Both the position numbers and the translations under genes were made by a program. A DNA stretch of 64,000 bases, taken from NCBI RefSeq assembly GCF_016654015.1, contig NZ_JAEPWM010000007.1, forward strand, positions 1-64,000. Reading direction: 5' to 3'. Positions within the stretch are counted from its first letter, which is position 1, and every line of letters begins with the position of its first letter. Under the pieces are notes generated by a model. The model did not search any database, had not been told where the DNA came from, and worked only from the letters and a program-made list of their open reading frames with translations. Below, piece by piece: positions 39,001-47,130 of the stretch. Origin of the DNA: Ramlibacter ginsenosidimutans. Lineage in GTDB: Bacteria > Pseudomonadota > Gammaproteobacteria > Burkholderiales > Burkholderiaceae_C.

Positions 39001-39952
39001 AGGGCAGGGCGGGAACGCTGCTGCCGGCCGGAGCGCGATGCCGGCAGGCGCCGCGAGCCCTGCGGCCGGCGTTTCCGCCAAGCAGGGAGGAGCCACGCCC
39101 GCGGAGCAACGCTACACGGCCTGGACCTTCGGGGAGTTGCCCGAGCTGATGGAGATCCGCAAGGGCGGGACCAGCCTCGTCGGCTTCCCCGCGTTGATCG
39201 ACCAGAAGGATGCGGTGAGCATCGAGGTGTTCGACGAGCCCGAGGTCGCGGCAGCGCGCCACCGCGCCGGCCTGCGGCGGCTGTTCGCGCTGCAGTTGCG
39301 CGATGCGCTGAAGTACCTCGAGAAGAACATTCCCGACCTGCAGAAAATGGCCGTGGCCTACATGCCGCTCGGGACGCACGAAGAACTGCGCGACCAGATC
39401 GTGGAGGTCGCGCTGGATCGCGCCTTCCTGATGGACCCGCTGCCGGCCACCGCCGCCGACTTCCAGCGCCGCCTGGACGAAGGCCGCGGCCGCCTGACCC
39501 TCATCGCCAACGAGGTGGCGCGACTCGCCGCGACCATCCTGGGCGACTACGCGGCGGCCGCCCGGAAGATCAAGGAGACCCGGATCCAGCCGGAGGCAAC
39601 CGCCGATGCCGCGCAGCAACTGCAGCGGCTCGTGCCCCGGCGCTTCCTGGCGGCCACGCCCTGGGCGCGGCTGCAGCACCTGCCTCGCTACCTGAAAGCG
39701 ATCGTGCTGCGCCTGGACAAGCTGCGCGCCGACCCCGCCCGGGATGCGGCGAGGACGGCGGAGCTGAAACCGCAGGAGCAGCGGTACTGGCGTCTCCTGG
39801 CCGAGCGCAAGGGCGTGGTCGATGAGCGAATGGAAGACTTCCGCTGGCTGCTCGAGGAGCTGCGCGTGAGCTTCTTCGCGCAGGAATTGCGCACGCCCCA
39901 GCCGGTCAGCCTCAAGCGGCTGGAGAAGCTGTGGGGCCAGATCAACAGCTGA
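36008..39952 (+). CDS. hrpA: ATP-dependent RNA helicase HrpA
   Basis: A 1314-residue DEAH-box helicase. Walker A is GETGSGKT (36-43), the DEAH motif is at 140-143, the SAT motif is VVVTSATIDAERF, and motif VI is QRAGRCGRV. The winged-helix and helicase-associated domains follow, then a long C-terminal region (DUF3418) characteristic of HrpA. HrpA resolves stalled ribosomes on mRNA in E. coli. The start is a TTG at 36008, the first start codon in frame; the family's usual N-terminus (SLNITFPDNLPVS) lies directly after it. Residues 518-547 are an in-frame palindromic insertion. Confidence 0.95.
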   Translation: MPASLNITFPDNLPVSAKREEITAAIAAHQVVIVCGETGSGKTTQLPKIALAMGRGKLGAPPGKGKLIGHTQPRRIAASSVAKRIAQELDTPLGEVVGFKVRFQDRLARDASVKLMTDGILLAETQSDPMLSAYDTIIIDEAHERSLNIDFLLGYLRQLLPRRPDLKVVVTSATIDAERFAEHFASAQGPAPVIYVSGRTFPVEQRWQPFEESRDHDLNDAIADAVDELWRGRPDAGDILVFLPGEREIREAADHLRKHLAHDALTRNAEVLPLFARLSQAEQDRIFDAHAGRRIVLATNVAETSLTVPGIRYVIDTGTARVKRYSFRSKVEQLLVEPISQAAANQRAGRCGRVANGICIRLYDQQDFAGRPRFTDPEILRSSLAGVILRMKSLHLGVVEDFPFIDPPSRRAIADGYQLLNELGAVDDDNALTTMGAELARLPLDPRVGRMILEARQRGALHEVLVIASALSLQDVRDRPMELQAQADQQHAKFDDEKSEFSGYLRLWQWLDESRGGHGTHSRALRGSSPDAPPVVGAEGPHHRLSNRQYEQLLRQNFINVRRVREWRDVHSQLLTVVTEHKWRMNEQPASYEQLHKAMLSGLLGNIGFKLEDDEAYLGARGIKFYRHPGAHLKKRPGRWVVCAELVETTRLFGRGMANIEPQWVEEVAGHLLKKQLLDPHWEKKAAEVVALERATLYGLVIYSGRRVPFARADLQGAREIFIREGLVTGEWETRLPFLAANQKLVRQVEELEHKSRRQDVLVDEELIYAFYDQQLPKDVYSGTTFESWYREASRGRPDLLKLTRDELMRHEAAGITSSAFPKTVKLGGVDCAASYLHEPGDPRDGLTVSLPLFVLNQVNEDRVEWLVPGMLKDKVQALLKSLPQKPRSRFVPLPESAARVAGLLTAPERFGHGSLTDVLLKLVRDETSLDVKRTDFKPDMVPQHLFMNIRVIDEHGRQLGMGRNLGALKAELGAKARGAFQALAGLKVSAAPAPSAQGQGGNAAAGRSAMPAGAASPAAGVSAKQGGATPAEQRYTAWTFGELPELMEIRKGGTSLVGFPALIDQKDAVSIEVFDEPEVAAARHRAGLRRLFALQLRDALKYLEKNIPDLQKMAVAYMPLGTHEELRDQIVEVALDRAFLMDPLPATAADFQRRLDEGRGRLTLIANEVARLAATILGDYAAAARKIKETRIQPEATADAAQQLQRLVPRRFLAATPWARLQHLPRYLKAIVLRLDKLRADPARDAARTAELKPQEQRYWRLLAERKGVVDERMEDFRWLLEELRVSFFAQELRTPQPVSLKRLEKLWGQINS
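37569..37636. repeat. Paired hairpins inside the hrpA coding sequence
   Basis: ACTCCCGCG (37569-37577) and CGCGGGAGT (37583-37591) form a perfect 9-bp stem around CCTTG. A second hairpin pairs GTGGTG (37610-37615) and GGGCC with GGCCC and CACCAC (37631-37636) across GAA. Together they encode a Gly/Pro/Ser-rich loop (THSRALRGSSPDAPPVVG) between conserved helicase segments. The reading frame is kept. Confidence 0.7.
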
Positions 39953-40069
39953 GGCGCCACAGCCCGTGGAGAATTCACCCAGTTCACCGGGAACCTGCGT
40001 TCGCGGTAGAAGCCCCCTTGCATCCGGCTGGCGCTCTGTTACGTTAGCTTGCAATTGCGGAGGGATGCC

Positions 40070-40780
40070 ATGGACAGACGCAGCTTCCTCGAGTCCTGCA
40101 GCGCCAGTGCGGCGTGTCTCTCCGCCGCCGTCGCCGTGTCAGGCGCCTCCTGGGCGTCCAATGCACGTCCCAAGGAGTACGCGCGCGCCGTCCTGGTGGA
40201 CGAGCGCGGCGACCCGCTGAAGGCCGCGGCGCTCCAGCCGCAGGCGAACTACGTCTTCAACTATCCCTTCGAGGCCACGCCCGTGTTCCTGCTGGACCTG
40301 GGCAAGCCGGTGGCGCCGAACACGTTGACGACGGAGGACCGGCAGGCCTACGTGTGGCCGGGCGGGGTCGGGAGCCGGCGCAGCATCGTCGCGTACTGCG
40401 CGATCTGCGCGCACGAACTGGTGTATCCGACGCGCGAGGTGAGCTTCATCAGCTTCCGCAAGACGCGCGCACAACGCGGAGTACAGGACGGCCTGATCCA
40501 CTGCTGCGCGGAACACAGCCAGTACGACCCGGCCCGCGGCGCCGAAGTGCTCGCCGGGCCGGCCCGCCAGCCCTTGTGCGCGGTGCTGCTGGAGTACGAC
40601 CCCGCGACCGACGGGCTCGCCGCGCACGGCACGCTCGGGGGCGAGCTCTTCGACCGCTTCTTCGAGAAGTACGCCCTGAAACTGAGCCTCGACGTCGGTC
40701 CCAACGCGCACCGGCCGGTGGCCAGACAGGCCGTGGTCCGGACACTGGAGCGGTACTCCAGGAACCCGATCCAGTGCTAG
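40070..40780 (+). CDS. Rieske-type [2Fe-2S] protein
   Basis: A 236-residue protein with a twin-arginine-like leader (MDRRSFLESC...AVAVSGASWAS), indicating export of a folded cofactor protein. The cluster ligands read C113-A-H115 and C146-A-E-H149, the C-x-H...C-x-x-H Rieske pattern, 30 residues apart. The surroundings (CAICAHELVYP, CCAEHSQYDP) resemble the iron-sulfur subunits of sulfur- or quinol-oxidising complexes, but no other subunit lies nearby. GGAGGG precedes ATG 40070. Its redox partner is unknown. Confidence 0.85.
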   Translation: MDRRSFLESCSASAACLSAAVAVSGASWASNARPKEYARAVLVDERGDPLKAAALQPQANYVFNYPFEATPVFLLDLGKPVAPNTLTTEDRQAYVWPGGVGSRRSIVAYCAICAHELVYPTREVSFISFRKTRAQRGVQDGLIHCCAEHSQYDPARGAEVLAGPARQPLCAVLLEYDPATDGLAAHGTLGGELFDRFFEKYALKLSLDVGPNAHRPVARQAVVRTLERYSRNPIQC

Positions 40781-40846
40781 TGGTTCACCCGGCCCGCGCG
40801 TCAGCGCGCGGAGTCGTCGCCTGATGCGGAGCGAGCAGCGGGCGAC

Positions 40847-42010
40847 TCAGAGCTTCGCGAGGCGATCGAGCGCGCTGCGCAGCGTCTCGTCCTTCTTGGC
40901 GAAGCAGAAGCGCACGACGCGCTGGTCGAAGCCGCTGCCGTAGAACGCGGACAGCGGAATCGCCGCAACCCCGATCTCCCGGGTGAGCCACTGGCAGAAC
41001 TCGGCTTCCTGCAGGTCGCTGACCTGCGAGATGTCCACGCACTGGAAGTAGGTGCCTTCGCTGGGCAGCAGCTTGAAGCGCGTTTGCGCGAGTCCGGCCC
41101 GGAAGAGGTCGCGCTTGCGCTGGTAGAAGGCCGGCAGCTCCAGGTAGGGCCGGGGCGAGGCCATGTAGCTCGCGAGTCCGTACTGCATGGGCGTGTTCAC
41201 GGTGAACACGTTGAACTGGTGCACCTTGCGGAATTCCGCCGTGAGCGCCGCCGGCGCGGCGACGTAGCCGACCTTCCAGCCCGTCACGTGGCAGGTCTTG
41301 CCGAAGCTCGAGACGATCAGTGCGCGCGCGGCCAGGCCGGGAAACGAAGCAGCGCTCTGGTGCCTCTGCCCGTCGAACACCATGTGCTCGTAGACCTCGT
41401 CGCTGACGACGAACACGTCGGTGGGCGCGAGCAGGTCCTGCAGTTGCAGCATCTCGTCGCGCGTCCAGACCGTGCCGCTCGGGTTGTGCGGTGAATTGAT
41501 GATGATCGCCCGCGTGCGGGGCGTCAGTGCCGCGGCGATGCGCGCGAAGTCCGGGCGGAAGCTGCCCGGCGTGAGCGGGACGCGCACCACCGTGCCGCCG
41601 GCGAGCTCGATGTTCGGGACGTAGCTGTCGTAGCACGGCTCCAGCACGATCGCCTCGTCGCCCGGCTTCACCAGTGCGAGCACGGCGGTGATGATGGCCT
41701 GCGTCGCACCCGCCGTGACGGTGACCTCCGCGGCCGGGTCGTACCTGCGGCCGTAGAGGGCTTCCACCTTGGCGGAGATGGCCTCGCGCAGCGGTGCGAC
41801 GCCGGTCATGGGCGGGTACTGGTTGAAGCCCTTGCGCATGGCTTCGGTGACCGCGTCCACCAGCTTCGGGTCGCAGTCGAAGTCCGGGAAGCCCTGTCCC
41901 AGGTTGACAGCGCCGGTCTCGGCCGCCAGCGACGACATGACGGTGAAGATGTTCGTCCCCATCGCGGGGAACTTGCTGATGATTGGCGGCGTGCGGGCGG
42001 CGGTCGTCAT
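40847..42010 (-). CDS. PLP-dependent aminotransferase (methionine aminotransferase-like)
   Basis: A 387-residue class I aminotransferase of the YbdL/KAT type. Blocks include NLGQGFPDFDCDPKLVDAV, NQYPPMTGVAPLREAI, VTAGATQAIITAVLALV, INSPHNPSGTVW, VVSDEVYEHMVFDG, and SSFGKTCHVTGWKVGY with the PLP lysine in FGKT. YbdL prefers methionine; members also use aromatic substrates. Overlap with the cysB stop by four bases (ATGA) links it to sulfur control, which fits methionine or keto-methylthiobutyrate metabolism. Confidence 0.92.
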   Translation of the reverse strand: MTTAARTPPIISKFPAMGTNIFTVMSSLAAETGAVNLGQGFPDFDCDPKLVDAVTEAMRKGFNQYPPMTGVAPLREAISAKVEALYGRRYDPAAEVTVTAGATQAIITAVLALVKPGDEAIVLEPCYDSYVPNIELAGGTVVRVPLTPGSFRPDFARIAAALTPRTRAIIINSPHNPSGTVWTRDEMLQLQDLLAPTDVFVVSDEVYEHMVFDGQRHQSAASFPGLAARALIVSSFGKTCHVTGWKVGYVAAPAALTAEFRKVHQFNVFTVNTPMQYGLASYMASPRPYLELPAFYQRKRDLFRAGLAQTRFKLLPSEGTYFQCVDISQVSDLQEAEFCQWLTREIGVAAIPLSAFYGSGFDQRVVRFCFAKKDETLRSALDRLAKL

Positions 42011-42957
42011 AGTTCGTAGTCGGTTCCTTGCCCGGCCATCGCCTTCGCGATCAGGTTGCGGTCGAGGCGGTCGGACAGCAGTTCGGCAAAACGATAGACG
42101 AAGTTGCGCAGGTAAGCGCCCCGCTTGAACGCCACGCGCGCCAGGTTCTGGCCGAACAGGTGGCCGAGCGGACGCACGGCCAGGTCCGAGTTGCCGTTGC
42201 CTGCGTCGTCGCGCACGGCCATCTCCGCGACGATGCCGATGCCGAGGCCCAGGCGCACGTAGGTCTTGATCACGTCGGAATCGATGGCCTCCAGCGCGAT
42301 TCGCGGCTTCAGCTTCTTCTGCGCGAAGGCGGCGTCGATGCGCGTGCGGCCCGTGAACGAGGGGTGATAGGTGACGAGGGACTCGCCGGCGATGTCCTCC
42401 AGGGTGATGCGGTCCTTGGTGGCCAGCGGGTGGGCCAGGGGCATCACCAGCACATGCTGCCATTCGTAGCACGGCAGCGTGACCAGCTCGGGGTAATCCG
42501 AGAGCGACTCGGTGGCGATGCCGATCTCGGCCACTTCGTCCAGCACCATGCGGGCGACCTGGTCGGGCGATCCCTGGTGCAGGCTCACGCTGACCTTCGG
42601 ATACGCCTCGCGCAGTTTCGCCACCGGAATGGGCAGCACGTAGCGCGCCTGCGTATGCGTGGTGGCGATGGAGAGGGTGCCGCTGTCCTGCGCGCTGAAC
42701 TGTTCGCCGATGCGCTTGAGGTTGCCCACCTCGCGCATGATCAGCTCGATGCTCTTGAGGACGTGTTGTCCCGGCTCCGTCACCCGCTTCAGCCGCTTGC
42801 CATGCCGGGCGAAGATCTCGACGCCCAGCTCCTCCTCGAGCTCGATGATGGCCTTGGAGACGCCGGGTTGCGACGTGTGCAGCGCCTTGGCTGCTTCCGT
42901 GAGGTTGAGGTTGCGCCGCACCGCTTCCTGGACGAAGCGAAACTGATGCAGATTCAT
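42007..42957 (-). CDS. cysB: CysB-family LysR regulator of sulfur assimilation
   Basis: A 316-residue LysR regulator of the CysB/Cbl type: MNLHQFRFVQEAVRRNLNLTEAAKALHTSQPGVSKAI is the DNA-binding domain, and TTHTQARYVLPIPV, LHQGSPDQVARMV and LGIGIVAEMA form the effector domain that binds O-acetylserine or sulfate-like ligands. It likely controls the sulfate transport operon at 24.4 kb and the genes around it. A dyad symmetry just upstream of the ATG may be an autoregulatory site. Confidence 0.95.
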   Translation of the reverse strand: MNLHQFRFVQEAVRRNLNLTEAAKALHTSQPGVSKAIIELEEELGVEIFARHGKRLKRVTEPGQHVLKSIELIMREVGNLKRIGEQFSAQDSGTLSIATTHTQARYVLPIPVAKLREAYPKVSVSLHQGSPDQVARMVLDEVAEIGIATESLSDYPELVTLPCYEWQHVLVMPLAHPLATKDRITLEDIAGESLVTYHPSFTGRTRIDAAFAQKKLKPRIALEAIDSDVIKTYVRLGLGIGIVAEMAVRDDAGNGNSDLAVRPLGHLFGQNLARVAFKRGAYLRNFVYRFAELLSDRLDRNLIAKAMAGQGTDYEL

Positions 42958-42960
42958 ACC

Positions 42961-42990
42961 GAATTTCTTCTAAGGGAGAAATTCATTATG
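42961..42990 (-). promoter_or_regulatory. Dyad and -10-like box upstream of cysB
   Basis: GAATTTC (42961-42967) and GAAATTC (42978-42984) are 7-bp inverted arms separated by ten bases and lie directly before the cysB ATG. On the minus strand CATAAT (42985-42990) just upstream could be a -10 box, although no clear -35 was seen. This is an AT-rich island in GC-rich DNA and could be a CysB autoregulation site or mRNA hairpin. Confidence 0.5.
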
Positions 42991-42998
42991 CCTGCGCT

Positions 42999-43364
42999 TT
43001 ACTCCAGCGCGATGTGCGCAATGAGGTCCAGCACCCGTGCATCCTCCCCGACGGGCTTCTGCAAAACGAACTCCACGGCCGGATGCGCGGCGCGCAGGCT
43101 GTCGACGATCGCGGGCAGGTCCTCGCGCGCGTGCCGGCCGGTGCCGAGGAACATCGGGACGATCGTGACCTGGGTGGCCCCGCCGCCGACCACGTCCGCG
43201 GTCGCTTCGGGCAGGCCCGGGGATTCGAGCTCCAGGTAGGCGCAGCGCACGGGCGTGCCCGGACGCAGCGTGCGCAGGCGCGCGGCGACGGTTTCCATCG
43301 GCAGCCGCCAGAGCGGGTCGCGCGAGCCGTGGCCGAACAGGACGATGGCACGCGCGCTCGTCAT
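42999..43364 (-). CDS. cbiX: CbiX-type sirohydrochlorin chelatase-like protein
   Basis: A 121-residue single-domain chelatase of the CbiX-small/SirB kind. AIVLFGHGSRDPLWRLPME has the metal-binding histidine and VTIVPMFLGTGRHAREDLP the second one. Such proteins insert Fe or Co into sirohydrochlorin; siroheme is the cofactor of sulfite and nitrite reductase. Its place between lptG (ATGA overlap) and cysB (41-base gap) agrees with a role in sulfite reduction. Confidence 0.9.
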   Translation of the reverse strand: MTSARAIVLFGHGSRDPLWRLPMETVAARLRTLRPGTPVRCAYLELESPGLPEATADVVGGGATQVTIVPMFLGTGRHAREDLPAIVDSLRAAHPAVEFVLQKPVGEDARVLDLIAHIALE

Positions 43365-44458
43365 CGCCGCAGCACGAGCCAGCCGAACGCGCCCAGCGAG
43401 AGCACGGTGTACAGGAAGCCCGGCGCGCCGGCGGCCACCCAGGGCCGCCAGTTCTGCAGGTTGCCGATGTAGCCGAACACGTTGTTCAGGAGGAAGAAGC
43501 TGATCCCGATCAGCACGCCGCCGAACACGTAGCTGGTGATGCCGCCGGAGCGGAAGTGCAGGTACGCGAAGGGCAGGGCCAGCACCACCATCACCAGGCA
43601 GGACAGCGGATAGAACACCTTGCGCCAGAACTCGATCTCGTAGCGCTGCGAGGTCTGGGCGTTGGCGGCGAGATGCTGGATGTACTGGAACAGCGCGATG
43701 GTGCTCATGCGGTCCGGTTTGAGCAGGGCCACCGAAACCATTTCCTGGGTGATGTCAGTGGGCCAGCGCAGCGTCGGCATGCGCTGCCGCTCCACGTGGG
43801 TGGCACCCTTGTCGTCCTGGAATTCGGTGCGCTGCACGTCGCGCAGGATCCAGGCGCCGTCGGTGAAGCTGGCCTTGGGCGCCTGGGTGATGGACACGAG
43901 GAAGCCGCGCGAATCGGCCTCGAAGATGCGCACGCGTTCCATCTCCCCCTCCGGCGTGAGCCGGTACACGTTCACGTTGTACGAGGAGTAGCGCTGGCGC
44001 TCCTTCAGCCAGGCTCCGGTGGTGCCGACGGACACCCCGCCGTTCATGCGGGCCTTGAGCAGCTGCGCCGTGCGGTCACTGAGGGGCGCCAGGTAGTCGC
44101 CCGTCGCGAACGTCAGCACGGTGAAGGCCAGACCGAGCAGCAGCAGCGTGCGCAAGGCGCGCCACGGCCCCAGCCCGCTGGTACGAAGAATGGTGTACTC
44201 GGAGCTCTGGGCGAAGCGCGCCATCACGAAGATGGTGCCGATCAGCACCGCGATCGGCAGCAGTTCGTACAGGTGCGCCGGCATGCCCAGCGTGACGTAC
44301 ACCAGCGCCTGCGTGAGCTGGTAGGGCTGCACCCCGCGGCCCACGCTGCCCAGCTCGTCGACGAAATCGAAGAAGAAGAAGAGGGCGAGGAAGCCGAGGC
44401 AGACGAAGGCCACGGCCTGCACGACCTCGACGTAGATCAGGCGCCGGATCGTCTTCAC
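43361..44458 (-). CDS. lptG: LPS export permease LptG
   Basis: A 365-residue LptG permease of the LptB2FGC machine that extracts lipopolysaccharide from the inner membrane. Six hydrophobic segments flank a periplasmic beta-jellyroll domain. MPAHLYELLPIAVLIGTIFVMARFAQSSEYTILRTSGLGPWRALR is the conserved cytoplasmic coupling region. The start is GTG 44458, overlapping the lptF stop by four bases. The 3' end overlaps cbiX. Confidence 0.96.
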   Translation of the reverse strand: MKTIRRLIYVEVVQAVAFVCLGFLALFFFFDFVDELGSVGRGVQPYQLTQALVYVTLGMPAHLYELLPIAVLIGTIFVMARFAQSSEYTILRTSGLGPWRALRTLLLLGLAFTVLTFATGDYLAPLSDRTAQLLKARMNGGVSVGTTGAWLKERQRYSSYNVNVYRLTPEGEMERVRIFEADSRGFLVSITQAPKASFTDGAWILRDVQRTEFQDDKGATHVERQRMPTLRWPTDITQEMVSVALLKPDRMSTIALFQYIQHLAANAQTSQRYEIEFWRKVFYPLSCLVMVVLALPFAYLHFRSGGITSYVFGGVLIGISFFLLNNVFGYIGNLQNWRPWVAAGAPGFLYTVLSLGAFGWLVLRR

Positions 44459-45555
44459 GCGCGCTCCCTGCGCAGGCGCAGCAGCAGCGGCCTGAAGCCC
44501 CAGTTGTTGTGCTGCTTCGCGAGCCACAGGGACGTGAGGCAGAAGGTGCCTCCGTGGACCGCGAGCAGGAAGCTGAGGAAGGGGATGCGCTGGTTGCTGA
44601 TCCAGTTCTGTCCCAGGTTCAGCAGGTTGTAGTACACGACGAACGCGAACAGCGCGAACACCAGGTTGCCGCTGCGGCCCACGCGCGGGTTCACGCTGGA
44701 GACCGTCACCGCCAGCAGCACGAAGTTCACGCCGGCGAGCGCCACGCCCAGGCGCCACGCGAGCTCGCCGAGGTTCACGGGGGTGGGGTTCGTCATGAGC
44801 GACACGGTGGTGCGCGCCTTCGCGGGCGTGTTCTCACCGGGGATCAGGCTGTTGTTGGTCACGCGGGTGCCATGCACCTCGAACTCGCTGATGCGCAGGC
44901 CCTCGCCCTTGAGCGAGTTCTCCAGCCGCTGGCCGTCGGAAAGCAGCAGGAACTGGTCGTCGCCGATGGTCTCCACGTGCCCGCTGCGCGCCGACGTGAC
45001 GGTCTCCTTGTCCCGCTCGACCGACGAGATGAAGATGTTCTTGCCCGACTTGTTGTCCGGCGTGTCCTTGTCCAGGAAGAACACCCGACGGCCATTGGCG
45101 GACTCCTGGAACTGGCCGGGAGCGACGCGCTCCAGGTCGCCGCGGCGGCCATAGCGGTCCTTCAGTTCCTGCGTCTGCTGGTTCGCCCAAGGCCAGATCA
45201 CCAGCCCGAGCAGCGCGGTGACCATCAGGATGGGCCACGCAAAACTGAAGAGGGGGCGCACGAGCGAGGCCAGGCCGCGGCCGGCGCTGAACCAGATCAC
45301 CATCTCGCTGTCCCGGTACATGCGCGAGAGCGTGCCCACGATGGCGATGAAGAGCGACAGCGTGAGCACGGTGGGCAGGTAGCCCAGGACCGTGTAGCCC
45401 ATGACCATCATCACTTCCTCGGGATTGACGCTGCCGCGCGAGGCCAGGCTCAACGTGCGGATCAGGGTCATGGTCACGATGATGGTGACCAGCACCACGA
45501 GCGACGCGCCGAAACTGCGGGCCAGCTCCTTGCGAACGGTTGAATGGAATAACAT
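44455..45555 (-). CDS. lptF: LPS export permease LptF
   Basis: A 366-residue LptF permease, partner of LptG: MLFHSTVRKELARSFGASLVVL at the N-terminus, YLPTVLTLSLFIAIVGTLSRMYRDSEMVIWFSAGRGLASL as coupling region, periplasmic jellyroll domain and a final pair of helices. First gene of the lptF-lptG-cbiX-cysB-aminotransferase series. It is divergent from pepA, with only 42 bases between the start codons, so their promoters must overlap. Confidence 0.96.
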   Translation of the reverse strand: MLFHSTVRKELARSFGASLVVLVTIIVTMTLIRTLSLASRGSVNPEEVMMVMGYTVLGYLPTVLTLSLFIAIVGTLSRMYRDSEMVIWFSAGRGLASLVRPLFSFAWPILMVTALLGLVIWPWANQQTQELKDRYGRRGDLERVAPGQFQESANGRRVFFLDKDTPDNKSGKNIFISSVERDKETVTSARSGHVETIGDDQFLLLSDGQRLENSLKGEGLRISEFEVHGTRVTNNSLIPGENTPAKARTTVSLMTNPTPVNLGELAWRLGVALAGVNFVLLAVTVSSVNPRVGRSGNLVFALFAFVVYYNLLNLGQNWISNQRIPFLSFLLAVHGGTFCLTSLWLAKQHNNWGFRPLLLRLRRERA

Positions 45556-45597
45556 CTGCGGCTTGCGGCGCGTGCCGCGGCGTGAACAACAAGGATT

Positions 45598-47121
45598 ATG
45601 GACTTCGAACTCAAGACCCTCGACCTGGCAGGTGCGTCCAGCGAGAAGACCGACGTGCTGCTGGTCCTGGTTCCCGAGGGCTTCCAGGCGGGCAAGGACC
45701 CGGTCTCGCGCCTGGCTGCCGCGGCCCTGCAAGCCAAGGATCTCGAACCGAAACCGGGCAAGCTGCTGCACGCCTACCGGCCCGAGGGCATTGCTGCGTC
45801 GCGCGTGATCTTCGCGGGCGCCGGCGACGGATCGGGCCGCCGCGTCCATGCCGCGGTGCAGGCCGCGACCAGCGCGCTGCGCTCGTCGACGGCGAAGAAG
45901 CTCACCATCGTCCTGCCGCCGGAGAGTGGTGACGACGCCGTGCGCGCTGCGGTCTGCGGGACGGCCGAGAGCAGCTATGTCTATGTGGCCACGAAGTCCA
46001 AGCCCGAGGCACGCGAGCTGAAGAAGGTCGTCGTCGGAGTGGCCGACGCGGGCGCGCGCAAGCAGGCCTTCGCGCGGGCCAAGGCCGCGGCGATCGGGAT
46101 CGAATTCGCCCGCGAACTGGGCAACCTGCCGCCGAACTACGCCACGCCCACGCGGCTCGGCGAAGAGGCGACCAAGCTCGCCAAGTCGCACGGCCTGCAG
46201 GTCGAGGTGTTCGGCCCCAAGGAGGTCGCGCGCATCGGCATGGGCGCGTTCCTGGGCGTCGCCAAGGGTTCGGCGGAGCCGCTGCGCTTCATCACGCTGC
46301 GCTACGAAGGCGCCGGCAAGGGCCAGGCACCGGTCGTGCTGGTGGGCAAGGGCATCACCTTCGACACCGGCGGCATCTCCATCAAGCCTTCGGCGGAGAT
46401 GGACGAGATGAAATACGACATGGGAGGCGCCGCCAGCGTGCTGGGGACCTTCCGCGCCCTGGCGGAACTCAAGCCCCGGATCAACGTGATCGGGCTGATC
46501 CCCAGCTGCGAGAACATGCCCGATGGCGCCTCGTACAAGCCCGGCGACATCCTCACCAGCCTGAGTGGGCAGACCATCGAGGTGCTGAACACCGACGCCG
46601 AGGGCCGCCTGATCCTGTGCGACGCCCTCACGTACGCGGAACGCTTCAAGCCCCGCGCCGTGATCGACATCGCGACGCTGACGGGCGCCTGTGTCGTCGC
46701 CCTGGGCGGCGTACGCAGCGGGCTCTTCGCGACCGACGACGAACTCGCGCAGCAACTGATGGCCGCCGGCGACGCCGCGCTGGATCCCTGCTGGCGCCTG
46801 CCGCTGGACGACGAGTACGCCGAGGGCCTGAAGACCAATTTCGCGGACGTGGCGAACGTCGCCGGGCGCGCGGCCGGTGCCGTGGTCGCGGCCAAGTTCC
46901 TCCATCGCTTCACCCAGAACTATCCCTGGGCCCACCTGGACATCGCCGGCACTGCCTGGAAGGGCGGGGCAGCGAAGGGCTCGACCGGCCGGCCCGTGGG
47001 CCTGCTGCTCGAATACCTGATGGCACAGGAAGGCGCCGGGTCCGGCGCTGCAGCGAAGGCCGCGCCCGCCGGCAAGACCAAGCCGAAATCCGCCAAGGGC
47101 CGGTCGCGCGCCGCCGCCTGA
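45598..47121 (+). CDS. pepA: Leucyl aminopeptidase
   Basis: A 507-residue M17 leucine aminopeptidase. The zinc/catalytic blocks are VGKGITFDTGGISIKPS, MKYDMGGAASVLG, NTDAEGRLILCDAL (signature) and DIATLTGACVVALG. It trims N-terminal residues from peptides; in some bacteria PepA also binds DNA. ATG 45598 follows AAGGA. A short Ala/Lys-rich tail extends the C-terminus. Followed nine bases later by holC, the standard gamma/betaproteobacterial order. Confidence 0.97.
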   Translation: MDFELKTLDLAGASSEKTDVLLVLVPEGFQAGKDPVSRLAAAALQAKDLEPKPGKLLHAYRPEGIAASRVIFAGAGDGSGRRVHAAVQAATSALRSSTAKKLTIVLPPESGDDAVRAAVCGTAESSYVYVATKSKPEARELKKVVVGVADAGARKQAFARAKAAAIGIEFARELGNLPPNYATPTRLGEEATKLAKSHGLQVEVFGPKEVARIGMGAFLGVAKGSAEPLRFITLRYEGAGKGQAPVVLVGKGITFDTGGISIKPSAEMDEMKYDMGGAASVLGTFRALAELKPRINVIGLIPSCENMPDGASYKPGDILTSLSGQTIEVLNTDAEGRLILCDALTYAERFKPRAVIDIATLTGACVVALGGVRSGLFATDDELAQQLMAAGDAALDPCWRLPLDDEYAEGLKTNFADVANVAGRAAGAVVAAKFLHRFTQNYPWAHLDIAGTAWKGGAAKGSTGRPVGLLLEYLMAQEGAGSGAAAKAAPAGKTKPKSAKGRSRAAA

Positions 47122-47130
47122 CCGCTCGCG

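Noticed and set aside
35984-40054. 1356-residue open frame opposite hrpA
   Set aside because: hrpA has all DEAH helicase motifs; the opposite frame has shadow composition and no recognisable domain.
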